This document shows positions 10,011 to 22,200 of a stretch of DNA of 64,000 nt, piece after piece. A program made the position numbers and the translations under genes. The notes below the pieces were generated by a model that searched no databases, had not been told where the DNA came from, and was given only the letters and a program-made list of their open reading frames with translations. Source of the stretch: Mixophyes australis (lineage: Eukaryota; Chordata; Amphibia; Anura; Limnodynastidae); the NCBI GenBank assembly GCA_036250195.1, contig JAVHZZ010000008.1:2901434-2965433 (forward strand), read 5' to 3'. Positions within the stretch are counted from its first letter, which is position 1; every line of letters begins with the position of its first letter.

Positions 10011-13000
10011 CTTACAATCTAAGAGATCCGAGGAACACTTGATACATAGGGTCCTTCACCTCCTCCCAGTGCGCCCAACAACAACGAAAAAATAGGTTAT
10101 TTTTTTTTTATATTTTTATAGCTGCAGCCGTTCATAACAATATATTGTAGCTGCAATCCCCACTCATTGAAAATGAGAATAGTAACAATATATCGGGTAC
10201 AGAACAAGTACAGTATAATTCCGTGGTGATACATTGTAGCACGGCTGCCAGATATTTGATTTACTGCACTTGAAAAGGTTAATTACCTATTAAGGATGTA
10301 ACTTTAACAAACTATAACCTCACTGTAAATTTACTGATGTATTAATTAGATGTCCCCATGACATCAACCATTCATGTAACGGACAAAACATCATATAAAA
10401 TCTAATATTTAAATGTTACATTATAACTTACACAGTGTTACACGAGATTCTATTTACACAGGTTTTCCTGGTTCATTACTCTCAGCTTTGTCCTAAGTCC
10501 TCATGTTTTGAGCTCTTTATTGCGTTAAGGTTGTTTATATAAAAGTCAGTATTATCCCACTTGCTGCTCCATAACGTCCTGATAATATTCTGCCACCTAA
10601 TGAGGATATTCCCTCGGCTCCCATAGAGCATTGTCCCTCAAACGTCTGATGCCAATATGTATCTATTGGAGGAAGTCCCTCTACAACAACGCTGTGTCTA
10701 TATAACCGCTCTTTTTATTATTAATATTATTTTTTCAGTAAAGTGCCCAGGGAGGTGCGAGCAAAAAAATGACTTAATTAATCCTTTTTTTCAAACACAA
10801 TCAATACCACAAGGCTTATAACTGAATTATACTCCGCTTATTCAACGCTGATAAAATTAAGGTAACTCATTTAATCGCCCCCTCAGTCTGTCTTTAGCTA
10901 CAAATGACAAATGCTTCAATGAGCCTCAGAAATAACCTTATTTTTCAATGATTATATTACTGGGGCATTCTCTGTACAGCGCTGCGTTATATGTTAGCAC
11001 CATATAAAAACTAACTAATAATTAGAACTTATTGCCAAATGTTGAGTTCTGAGAAGCTCTTTGTATCACTTTGCAGTAAACGTCTCTGTGTCCTGTGTTA
11101 TCCGCTGTGTGTCACATATATAATGTAGGACAAGCCTTGGATTCCTCTCAGACAGGATATATGAGGAAATGGATCACACTAATAATATCTCAGCCGCATG
11201 AAAGTGATATAAATAGTCATTTTGTTTCCTCCTGACCTTGTTAGCAGAATGCGGCCGCACTACAAGGACACAATGTAACACTGGGCTGTAGTTACTGATG
11301 GTGCAGATGCAGTAACTCCCAGCGACCAGACAGGCGTCTCGTTTTGTTGTCGGTCATCGCTGAATGCTCGCTGTGGGTTACTGCGCAATCGTGCGTTGTT
11401 AGCAAGTAACGACCATGTGCTATAATTCCTCCCGCAGGCTGCGTTTGTAAATTCAGATTAGTGTTTGCAGAATACAGATGTGTAATAAGGTTCTATAAGC
11501 CCTAGAAACCAATCAGATGTGGCGCCCAGCAATCTAATACAAACCCACAACTAAGCGGTGGATACAAGTTATATCTCATGAGTCCCTGCAATTATCATGC
11601 TCTTTTTATATTCGATATAACTGACTAATTCACGATGAATCTGTGGGTTTTAGTAATTAGTCATCATGATCACATAGTAGCCATGTTTAGTTTTAGGAAG
11701 TTTATTTTGTACAAATGACGGGTTTTTCTGGCTGTCATCTCTCAGAAGCTAAATCATCCCTAATGTTATAATAATAGTAAATCTGAGGCCTGTATAATTA
11801 GACATATATATTATACACCTCAATCCCCCAATGGGATGGACCTAACTAATCAATGAGAGTACCGACATTTGGTCACAATTGGAGACTGACACATGCTAGG
11901 AGGTTACCCCAAACAGGTCACATGAGTGGCTTAGAGGTACCATACACCGACCTAGCGCTTTCTACAGGGGTTACCCTAAACTGCTACCACAATGGAGTCC
12001 ACCTTCAGACAACTTTAATCTATCCGCTTGTATATGCCTTTCTCAAACTTTTTTTTGCTCTCTTTCTTACTGTGCTTTTCAGCAATGCAGTTACATAATC
12101 AGACAGGCTGATTTTCTTCGCTGCGCTCGGTTATGATGCAATGCAGCACGTTAGATACACTTCTATCCAGTGCGGAGAGGGGAGCAGATTCATCGCATCA
12201 CAATAATGGTATAAATTCATGGCTGAAAAGCTCAGAGAGAACTAAAGCAATGTACTAAGTAAACATCGCAGGAGGGTGTGTACAGGGTAAACAACTACTA
12301 ATTCGTTCAGGTTGTGTTGCATTTAAATAATTTTTGTTATTTTTAATTGCAGAAGGATTCTGCTCCGACGGACACGTATTACATGACAACGATGTGATGT
12401 GACGCGGTTACTGGACCTCTGAGGTCCCCAACAGAACGTCACAAACTTAGATGCAAATAGATTAAGAAGCATCTCCTGTTAATACACTATCGCCTGAGGC
12501 CAGGTCACATATCTTAGGCGTAAATTACTGTTGTGAAATCCCCTGAGGAGTCGCGTGATATCGGCCTCACACATTCACATGAATGTTGGCGCAGCGTGCG
12601 CTATAATTCGCAAATATTATCATATTAGTCATTCTTCTAATACAGAAGTTTAGACCCCCTCAGAAACGTCACTTCTTTTAAATGAGTTTTCTATATTCTG
12701 CTGATTGAGATCAGAGCGGGATCATTCTTTAGGCTCCGGCTTAGGGCCCAGTTGACACTGAAGGGCCCGGATACCACTAACCTGTTATGTGCGTGACTTA
12801 CTGATGTTATACCTGAGATGGCTGCTTCATTATAAACAAACTGTGGGCAAAATATTCTTCTCTGCAGCATTCATGGACTTGAGATGATCAAAGCGTCTGG
12901 TTACACGTTTCATAAAGTATCTTCTACAATGTATATTCATGGGAATGACAGAAATTTGATTTCCAGGGTCCAGGAGGCAGATGCCGGAGGGGGGTAGTAA

Positions 13001-13442
13001 TAACTTTACCCCCCTGTTCCAGAGCTGGTTCTGGATATACACAGTATATATTCTCTACACACGTGTCTTCTGCATTAATTAATGTCATTATGGGCTATTC
13101 ATTGGCAGCCAGACAGCAGCTGAGAGGTGTAGTAACCACTGACCTGTGACCCCCGGACAGCTGGCAACGAGGGGGGGGGGGGCACCATCTGCACCTTTAC
13201 GTTGTTTTAAATCCAATGTTCGGCTTTGTTAGGACAAATGCCCCTTACATGAGGAGTTTTCATAAATATTCAAGGGGGTCAGAGTGAAAGAGCTGCCTGA
13301 ATGCAGAACCCGGGGGCACGAGTTTAACAAAACTGCCCAAAAAATAATTCAAAGACGGGTTTTGTAGGTCACAGTTATGAAGGGCTCTTGGTTCTAAAAA
13401 AAATACTGTGACCCCCCCCCCTCCCCCCTCTCCAGTGACCTA
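10011..13442. other. Intergenic, no gene seen; one LINE/SINE tail
   Basis: About 3.4 kb with no exon-like signal on either strand. Positions 10967-11005 hold TCTCTGTACAGCGCTGCG followed by AGCACCATATAAA, an isolated repeat tail. A G run occurs near 13170. The small open frames at 11853-12098 and 12830-13042 have no recognisable content. Confidence 0.55.
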
Positions 13443-14138
13443 TTGGGCCTCGTTTATCAAGAAACGCAGGACAAACTTTTTTTGTTATTTTTAAACGTAC
13501 GTACATTGGGTATACACACGTCTGTATTCAACAAGGAGCGGATGTGAAGATCCGTCTGGTGATGAATACGGGTCTAGGTCCGCTCTGCTCTAACAGACAA
13601 TACAGTATAAAGTCACAATTCAAACAAAATATTCAATTGCTGTCTCCTGTTAGTAATATAGTCATTAAAAATAAAACATTTAAAAAAAAAAAAGTGTTTT
13701 TCCCCCTTAAAATACATCTATAAGGATGTTATTAATGTCTACTGTACATAAAATACATTGTTACAGCTGCTCCTGATTGTAGACACATGTTGTAGCTGTA
13801 TACACAGCCGTCATCACTAGTAATCAGCACTTACACCTGACCTGTAGCTGGTGCAGGAGATACAACAGGAAATCACGAACCTGAGAGATGCCCAAAGCAT
13901 GAATCAGACGCTGCTGTGTGCGCTCCAGCTTCTTACTGTACAGTGACTATGGGCATACGCCCAGTCCCCTCCCCTTTCCGCCCCTGAAATCAGGCTATAG
14001 TGAGGGTCCTTTGCGCTCAAGATGAATTGGATGTTGCTGTGTTCTCTGACGTACGGTTCGTTTCTGGGCATGTGCAGTGAGATTTTACGCAAAATATGCC
14101 ACGTATTGGGATTTGTGTTCTTGAAGGATTCAGGCCCA
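13443..14138. mobile_element. Possible DNA-transposon derivative with inverted ends
   Basis: The left end reads GGGCCTCGTTTATCAAGAA and the right end, complemented, reads GGGCCTGAATCCTTCAAGAA, an imperfect inverted repeat about 700 bp apart. No coding content and no clear target duplication were found. It could also be two unrelated repeat ends. Confidence 0.35.
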
Positions 14139-14269
14139 TTATGTTCATTTTACTCTTTCATTTTTTTTTACTTCTATATGTTATATTTTAAAATATGTTG
14201 TTTACAATTAATTTGCTCTAAATTCTCTATTTCATTTGCATTGGGTCCAGTATAGTAGGACAGTTACAA

Positions 14270-14998
14270 TACATTGTATCTCCCATCTCTCCCCCCTCCG
14301 TTCTGTACTCAATGCGGCCGCAAGACTCATCTTCCTCTCACGCCGCTCCTCCTCTGCCTCCCCTCTCTGCCTTGCCTTACACTGGCTCCTCTTCCCCTAC
14401 AGAATCCTTTTCAAACTCCTCACCACCACTTACAAGGCTCTCTCTGTCTACTGCCCCTTATATTTCTAACCTCCTCTCCATTCACACTCCTGCCCGCTCC
14501 CTGCGCTCAGCCAATGATCGCCGCCTCTCCTCCACTCTGATTACCTCTTCCCACTCCAGAATCCAAGACTTCTCCCGTGCAGCCCCCCTTCACTGGAACG
14601 ACCTCCCTCGCTCCATCCGTCTCTCTCCTACTCTGTGCTCCTTCAAACGTGCGCTGAAAACCCACCTCTTCCTCAAAGCCTACCAACCATCCACATAACC
14701 CCTTTCTCTATACTCCACTCGCTCTCCCCCTTGCCTTATCTGGCTCCCCCTGTGCCAGTCTGTTTTCCCTCCCTTAGGATGTAAGCTCACATGAGCAGGG
14801 CCCTCTTCCCTCCTGTTTCCTTACCTGTTCTTCTGCTCCTTGTTTACTACATCGGCCAGCCTGGAGTTTCTGAAGCATTGGTATTTTTGTTTATTGGTTT
14901 GTACTGTTTTACCGTTTAGTCTACTGTTTGTACTGTGTACGGCGCTGCGGAAACCTTGTGGAACCTAACAAATAAAGGATAATAATAATAATAATAAT
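14270..14998 (+). mobile_element. LINE fragment: reverse transcriptase C-terminal end and 3' tail
   Basis: The plus strand encodes, across two frames, VLNAAARLIF, LALHWLLFPYRILFKLL, TTTYKALS, ARSLRSANDRRL and PLHWNDLPRSIR with SFKRALKTHLFLKAY. This is the usual C-terminal region after the polymerase core in L2/CR1/Rex-type non-LTR retrotransposons. At least one frameshift near 14465-14480 breaks it. The 3' end has GTGTACGGCGCTGCGG and AACAAATAAAGGATAATAAT, the tail copied by SINEs here. It is a dead 5'-truncated copy. Confidence 0.8.
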
Positions 14999-15484
14999 AA
15001 TAATACATGATAGATAATTCTGCTGCTTCCCATAACATAGCTCCACCTACAGGCGACTGGCCAGAACTGCAGCACTAGTACAATGAACTAAAATTCTGAT
15101 TGATTTTCAATGGCTTTGAATTGTGCAGCTTCCCCTCCGTGCAATTAACAGTATTTATATATTCATCACGGGGCTAAAAAAATAAATTCATTAATCAATA
15201 TCTGCAGCATTCCTCAGTCGCTCGAACATAGACAGTTGACGCTGCCACTTAGGGAGGGAATAGATCTACAATTTCCAGTTGTGGCCCCCACATGCAGTGC
15301 TCTACTGTTGAATACCCTCCTTTATTATTTACACATGGAAAAATTGGAGCTTGGTAAAGACTCAGTATTTTTATTACCATTTATTTACAGAGCGATGCAA
15401 AGTTCCGCAGCGACGTACAAATAATATAGACACAGTTCATACACATACAAGTAATAATACAAGAAGTGTTACATAAATCAAATC
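14999..15484. other. No gene; decayed LINE-tail-like sequence
   Basis: Positions 15366-15440 contain TTTATTTACAGAGCGATGCA and GCAGCGACGTACAAATAATA, reading as a diverged LINE tail on the minus strand. It appears continuous with 15681-15800 and split by the SINE at 15485-15680. Confidence 0.45.
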
Positions 15485-15680
15485 ATATTATCATCATCAT
15501 CATCATTTATTTATATAGCGCCACTAATTCCGCAGCGCTGTACAGAGAACTCATTCACATCAGTCCTGCCCCATTAGAGCTTACAGTCTAAATTCCCTAA
15601 TATACACAGACAGACAGAGAGAGAGGGAAAGACTAGGGGAGAGACTAGGGTCAATTTGATAGCAGCCAATTAACCTACCA
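15485..15680 (-). mobile_element. V-SINE-like element, 5'-truncated
   Basis: The minus strand carries GGTAGGTTAATTGGCTGC, ATTTAGACTGTAAGCTC and CAGCGCTGCGGAATTAGTGG with an ATGATGATG tail. The head is missing. It appears to have inserted into an older LINE-tail repeat whose other half (GACAATCTAAAGGG-type end) follows to about 15800. Confidence 0.7.
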
Positions 15681-15800
15681 TATTACAAAGGACATTTACA
15701 AGGATGTAAGTGTAGCTGGAGGTGACAAGGGAGGGGTAGGGAGGCTTCAAGTGGAAGGATGTCCCTGGTCATGAGAGCTGACAATCTAAAGGGAAAAAAA

Positions 15801-16211
15801 CATCGTTAAAAAGATTTGTGGCGCAAGTTGCAGAGAAGGATCTTGTTATTGCCACAAAGGGGTTAATGAGCATGGTGTTACCCTGGAGCTGCCACCATCT
15901 GCTGGATCAGTATAAACGTTCCTGGCCCCAGAATACAGGGTCCCAGTGGGGGAGGGGGGGGGGGGGCTGCTGCCTGTTTGTTTCTATTAGAAGTGCTGTC
16001 AGGCTGAGGAATGTTATGGAGTGAGGGGAATCCCAGACCCCCCCCCCCCCATGTGTGGAATGCAGTGACTCAGCCACAGCTGTCTGTGTGCCAAGGAATA
16101 CAGGGGGATCAGTGCCAGACACAGGGAGTGATACTGTTCTGTGTGTGTAGCGACACCTGCTGGCCACAGCTGCAAACTGCAGAATTGGATCATTCACCAG
16201 AGACACATGTC
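15801..16211. other. No gene seen; G and C runs
   Basis: Contains a long G run near 15952-15966 and a C run near 16040-16050. The overlapping open frames on both strands here come from these low-complexity tracts. Confidence 0.5.
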
Positions 16212-16575
16212 AAATAGTTCAAATGTTCACCAACCAACCACATTAAAACCACTGACAAGTGAAGTGAATAACATTGATTATCTTGTTACAATGCACCTGT
16301 CAAGGAGTGGGTAAATTAGGTAGTGACTGAACAGTCAGTTCTTGAAGTTGAAGTGTTGGAAGCAGGATAAATGGGCAATGTAAGGATCATCTGAATGACT
16401 TTGATAATGGCCAAATTGTGATGATTAGACGACTGGGTCAGAGCATCTCCAAAACTGCAGGTCTTGTGGGGTGTTCCCGGTATGCAGCGGGTAGTACCTA
16501 CCAAAAGTGGTCCAAGGAAGGACAACTGGTGAACCAGCGACATGGTCACGGGCGTCCAAGGCTCATTGATGCGTG

Positions 16576-16892
16576 CAGGGCCGGATTAAGGGAATGGAGG
16601 CCCCTGGGCTAAGGGGGCCTCCATTCCCCCGTGAGGCCCCCCCCCCCCTCTGTGATCTGAGCTGCCCGACCCCCCCCCCCCCCCCCCCCCAGCACTTACC
16701 TCCTTCTCCGGTGCTCTGTACACTCTTTACTGAGGAGATCTCGTGAGAAGGACCGCAGTGAAAGTACTGATCGCGCCGGGGGCGCCCCCACCCCCGACCG
16801 ATCAATACTGCTGCTGAGCACTTTCAAGGGCCCCCTGGATGCCATAGGCCGTGGGCTGTAGCCCAGTTAGCCCTATGGTTAATCCGGCCCTG
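16576..16892. mobile_element. Non-autonomous hAT-like element with 8-bp target duplication
   Basis: The ends are CAGGGCCGGATTAA and the complement of the same sequence (TTAATCCGGCCCTG). The 8 bases GATGCGTG stand on both sides (16568-16575 and 16893-16900). Eight-base target duplications with CAGGG-type termini are the hAT signature. The 317-bp body is GC-rich with long C runs and codes for nothing. It sits inside the Tc1/mariner remnant and is therefore younger. Confidence 0.85.
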
Positions 16893-17355
16893 GATGCGTG
16901 TAAGGAGTGAAGGATAGCCCGTCTGGTCCAATCCCACAGAAGAGCTACTGTAGCACAAATTGCTGAAAACTTAATGCTGGCTATGATAGAAAGGTGTCAG
17001 AACACACAGAGCATCGCAGCTTGCTGTGTATGGGGCTACGTAGCCGCAGACCGGTCAGAGTGCCCATACTGACCCCTGTCCACCGCCGAAAGTGTCTACA
17101 ATGGGCACCTGAGCACCAGAACTGGACCATGGAGCAATGGAAGAAGGTGGTCTGGTCTGATGAATCACGTTTTCTTTTACATCATGTGGACGGCCTGGTG
17201 CGTGAGCGTTGTTTACCTGGAGAAGTGATGGCACCAGGATGCACTATGGGAAGAAGGCAGCCGGGGGAGGCGGTGTGATGCTCTGGGCAATGTTCTGCTG
17301 GGAAACCTTGGGTTCTGGCATTTATGTGGATGTTACTTTGACATGTACCACCTAC

Positions 17356-17634
17356 CAGGGGGCACGCAGGGGGGGGTTTCTGGGTCTCCAGAAACCCCTC
17401 CCCTCCATTAAAGAAGTGCCCTACATATTGGAACTGTACTACATAGCAGCCACGGCGCTGTCAAAGAAGCGTCTGCGGAAGCACCGCCGCGGACGCTTCT
17501 GTGACAGCGCCGCGGCTGCTATATAGTACAGTGCTGTCTAAACGGAGCTGCTGCGCATGTGCGGCAGCTTTTTCGCTTTTTTTTTTTTTCGGTGGAGGGG
17601 AAACTCCCCCTTAAAAATCCTCCTTGCGCCCCTG
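17356..17634. mobile_element. Foldback element nested in the Tc1/mariner remnant
   Basis: Ends read CAGGGGGCACGCAGG and, complemented at the right, CAGGGGCGCAAGGAGG. CCTAC flanks both sides (17351-17355 and 17635-17639), and removing the insert restores a continuous transposase sequence. The centre is a 45-bp near-palindrome (17434-17478 against 17487-17531, four mismatches, 8-base loop). The superfamily is uncertain because the duplication is only 5 bases. Confidence 0.7.
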
Positions 17635-17851
17635 CCTACCTAAACATTGTTGCAGACCAAGTACACCCTTCATGGCAACTGTATTCCCTGATGTCAGTGG
17701 CCTCTTTCAGCAGGATAATGCGCCCTGCGCACTGCAAAAATTGTTCAGGAATGGTTTGAGAAACATGACAAAGGGGGAAGGCGGTGACATTTTTAGTTAA
17801 AATTTTACATTTTTGGTGCCTGTGTCTGGGCATTGGGGGTCCTGATACGTG

Positions 17852-18174
17852 CCCCTAAGTGGTTAGCACTTCCGCCTCACAGCACTGGGGTCTTGAGTTC
17901 AATTCCTGACCATGGTCTTATTTGTGTGGAGTTTGTATGTTCTCCCCGTGTTTGCGTGGGTTTCCTCCGGGTGCTCTGGTTTCCTCCCACACTCCAAAAA
18001 CATACTAGTAGGTTAATTGGCTGTTATCAAATTGACCCCACTCTCTCTCTTTCTGTCTGTGTGTATGTTAAGGAATTTAGACTGTAAGTTCCAATGGGGC
18101 AGGGACTGATGTGAGTTCTCTGTACAGTGCTGCGGAATCAGTGGCGCTATATAAATGGTGATAATGATGATGGA
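17852..18174 (+). mobile_element. V-SINE-like element, lacking the first head bases
   Basis: Starts within the tRNA-like head at AAGTGGTTAGCACTTCCGCC, continues through CTCCCCGTGTTTGCGTGGG and CTCCGGGTGCTCTGG, and ends GCTGCGGAATCAGTGGCGC with TATATAAATGGTGATAATG. Many stops; not protein coding. Confidence 0.8.
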
Positions 18175-19296
18175 TTATTGCGATCGTCAGCTCAGGATGG
18201 TGATAGCGGAAGGTAAAAAGGACAAATAGGAAGATATCTCCATCCCCCACCTACCTCAGCTGCAGCCTCTTAAATGATGAACCTTTTTAAAATTATATAT
18301 ATATTTTTTTTACATTTCTTATTCTATTTTTTACTTTTTAATTGAAAGTGGAACTAAAAGCCAAGATGGGAAAAGCTTGATGCGCAGAGAGAACTGGACT
18401 GACTGACGAAGTGGTTGGGGTCCTCTTACCGACATTATAAAGCGCTGGGCTACCTACCTGTAGTTGACGATGTAGTTTTATGGGGTTTTTTACGGTCTTT
18501 ATTGCCTCATGTAGGGTTTAAAGATCCCGACACAAAGTCCTGATTGATGGGCTGTCCTGATTTTCAGACCACAAACGGGACTGTGGTGCTTCCAGTAAAT
18601 TGGGGCAGGCCTTGATGGGATCAGAGATGTGACTGGTGGATTGGACTATGGTTTGTGTTCACCGGGGCAGGGACTGCGTTGGGGTAAATTATAAAATCTC
18701 CGGAGGGGGTGGGGGGCACTGGACTCGGCAGCCTATTTTAAATTAAAAAAAAAATGCAGGTGGCCCAGTGACCCAGCCCAGGGTAGACCGGTATGGGGGG
18801 GAGGGGGTGTCCCCCTACCCCCAGGCCAGCCTGCCCCTGCTAATCTACCACTGTGGTTTGGAGCAGGAAGGTTTAGCTGGTGGTCCCGGGATGTAAATGG
18901 CGCTTCCAGCTGGCACCGCGCTCTCACGTGGGGAATGTATATAAATAGCCGTATTGTACATAACTATTACAGCGTACTGGGAGCTGGGACTGGTGTCTTC
19001 TGACATAAATCAGCTCCTTTGAGGCTATAATCAGAAATTTCCTGTTAAATGGTCCCTTGTGTACAATACATTACAGAGTCTGTTTCTAGACTTCCTGACT
19101 CTGTTGTTCCAGTTATAATACAGTGATAAGAGCACTGGGGGGAGGGGAGGGGGGGGGGGTATTTCCAAAATTAGCAACTGTCAATCACAGGGGGAGGGTC
19201 CAATTGAGCCCAGATTCACTGATAACTGAGATTGTTGTCTGCGGCAAATCAGAATAATCCCAAATTCAGTCCCTGATTAATCTGCTTTTCAGGAGC
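18175..19296. other. Intergenic, no gene seen
   Basis: No recognisable element apart from A/T tracts near 18290-18340 and G runs near 18700 and 19140-19160. Confidence 0.5.
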
Positions 19297-22200
19297 TATA
19301 ATGTCCTGGTGCGCAGTATATTATCCCATGATGTCATACATGTGATGTCCTGGTGCACATTATACTATCCCATGATGTCATACATGTGATGTCCTGGTGC
19401 ACATTATACTATCCCATGATGATGTCCCATGACTATCCCATGTGATGTCCTGGTGCGCAGTATACTATCCCATGATGTCATACATATAATGTCCTGGTGC
19501 ACATTATACTATCCCATGATGTCATACATATGATGTCCTGGTGCGCGGTATACTATCCCATGATGTCATACATGTGATGTCCTGGTGCACATTATACTAT
19601 CCCATGATGTCATACATATAATGTCCTGGTGCACATTATACTATCCCATGATGTCATACATGTGATGTCCTGGTGCGCGGTATACTATCCCATTATGTCA
19701 TACATGTGATGTCCTGGTGCACATTATACTATCCCATGATGTCCTACATGTGATGTCCTGGTGCGCAGTATACTATCCCATGATGTCATACATGTGATGT
19801 CCTGGTGCGCAGTATACTATCCCATGATGTCATACATGTGATGTCCTGGTGCGCAGTATACTATCCCATGATGTCATACATGTGATGTCCTGGTGCCCAA
19901 TATACTATCCCATGATGTCATACATGTGATGTCCTGGTGCGCAGTATACTATCCCATGATGTCATACATGTGATGTCCTGGTGCCCAATATACTATCCCA
20001 TGATGTCATACATGTGATGTCCTGGTGCGCGGTATACTATCCCATGATGTCATACATGTGATGTCCTGGTGCCCAATATACTATCCCATGATGTCATACA
20101 TGTGATGTCCTGGTGCGCGGTATACTATCCCATGATGTCATACATGTGATGTCCTGGTGCGCGGTATACTATCCCATGATGTCATACATGTGATGTCCTG
20201 GTGCGCAGTATACTATCCCATGATGTCATACATGTGATGTCCTGGTGCACGGTATACTATCCCATGATGTCATACATGTGATGTCCTGGTGCGCAGTATA
20301 CTATCCCATGATGTCATACATGTGATGTCCTGGTGCCCAATATACTATCCCATGATGTCATACATGTGATGTCCTGGTGCACGGTATACTATCCCATGAT
20401 GTCATACATGTGATGTCCTGGTGCGCAGTATACTATCCCATGATGTCATACATGTGATGTCCTGGTGCCCAATATACTATCCCATGATGTCATACATGTG
20501 ATGTCCTGGTGCGCGGTATACTATCCCATGATGTCATACATGTGATGTCCTGGTGCGCGGTATACTATCCCATGATGTCATACATGTGATGTCCTGGTGC
20601 GCAGTATACTATCCCATGATGTCATACATGTGATGTCCTGGTGCGTGGTGTACTATCCCATGATGTCATACATGTGATGTCCTGGTGCGCGGTATACTAT
20701 CCCATGATGTCATACATGTGATGTCCTGGTGCGCGGTTTACTATCCCATGATGTCATACATATGATGTCCTGGTGCGCTGTATACTATCCCATGATGTTA
20801 TACATGTGATGTCCTGGTGCGCGGTATACTATCCCATGATGTCATACATGTGATGTCCTGGTGCGCAGTATACTATCCCATGATGTCATACATGTGATGT
20901 CCTGGTGCACATTATACTATCCCATGATGTCATACATGTGATGTCCTGGTGCACATTATACTATCCCATGATGTCATACATGTGATGTCCTGGTGCGCAG
21001 TATACTATCCCATGATGTCATACATGTGATGTCCTGGTGCGCAGTATACTATCCCATGATGTCATACATGTGATGTCCTGGTGCGCAGTATACTATCCCA
21101 TGATGTCATACATGTGATGTCCTGGTGCCCAATATACTATCCCATGATGTCATACATGTGATGTCCTGGTGCGCAGTATACTATCCCATGATGTCATACA
21201 TGTGATGTCCTGGTGCCCAATATACTATCCCATGATGTCATACATGTGATGTCCTGGTGCGCGGTATACTATCCCATGATGTCATACATGTGATGTCCTG
21301 GTGCCTAATATACTATCCCATGATGTCATACATGTGATGTCCTGGTGCGCGGTATACTATCCCATGATGTCATACATGTGATGTCCTGGTGCGCGGTATA
21401 CTATCCCATGATGTCATACATGTGATGTCCTGGTGCGCAGTATACTATCCCATGATGTCATACATGTGATGTCCTGGTGCACGGTATACTATCCCATGAT
21501 GTCATACATGTGATGTCCTGGTGCGCAGTATACTATCCCATGATGTCATACATGTGATGTCCTGGTGCCCAATATACTATCCCATGATGTCATACATGTG
21601 ATGTCCTGGTGCACGGTATACTATCCCATGATGTCATACATGTGATGTCCTGGTGCGCAGTATACTATCCCATGATGTCATACATGTGATGTCCTGGTGC
21701 CCAATATACTATCCCATGATGTCATACATGTGATGTCCTGGTGCGCGGTATACTATCCCATGATGTCATACATGTGATGTCCTGGTGCACAGTATACTAT
21801 CCCATGATGTCATACATGTGATGTCCTGGTGCACGGTATACTATCCCATGATGTCATACATGTGATGTCCTGTTGCGCAGTATACTATCCCATGATGTCA
21901 TACATGTAATGTCCTGGTGCCCAATATACTATCCCATGATGTCATACATGTGATGTCCTGGTGCGCGGTATACTATCCCATGATGTCATACATGTGATGT
22001 CCTGGTGCGCGGTATACTATCCCATGATGTCATACATGTGATGTCCTGGTGCGCGGTATACTATCCCATGATGTCATACATGTGATGTCCTGGTGCGCAG
22101 TATACTATCCCATGATGTCATACATGTGATGTCCTGGTGCCCAATATACTATCCCATGATGTCATACATGTGATGTCCTGGTGCGCGGTATACTATCCCA

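Larger units (their letters stand above)
16212..17790 (+). pseudogene. Tc1/mariner transposase remnant, split by two insertions
   Basis: Pieces at 16212-16575, 16893-17355 and 17635-17790 together read as a Tc1-like transposase: an N-terminal paired-type helix region ([20 protein letters not shown], then HGHGRPRL), the block VVWSDESRF with the first catalytic Asp, and FQQDNAPC with the second. Stops and frameshifts occur throughout. Two later elements, 16576-16892 and 17356-17634, interrupt it. A second, shorter copy lies at 31640-32245. It is not able to encode an active enzyme. Confidence 0.85.

Noticed and set aside
16212..17790. Active Tc1/mariner transposase
   Set aside because: Stops, frameshifts and two insertions break the reading frame.
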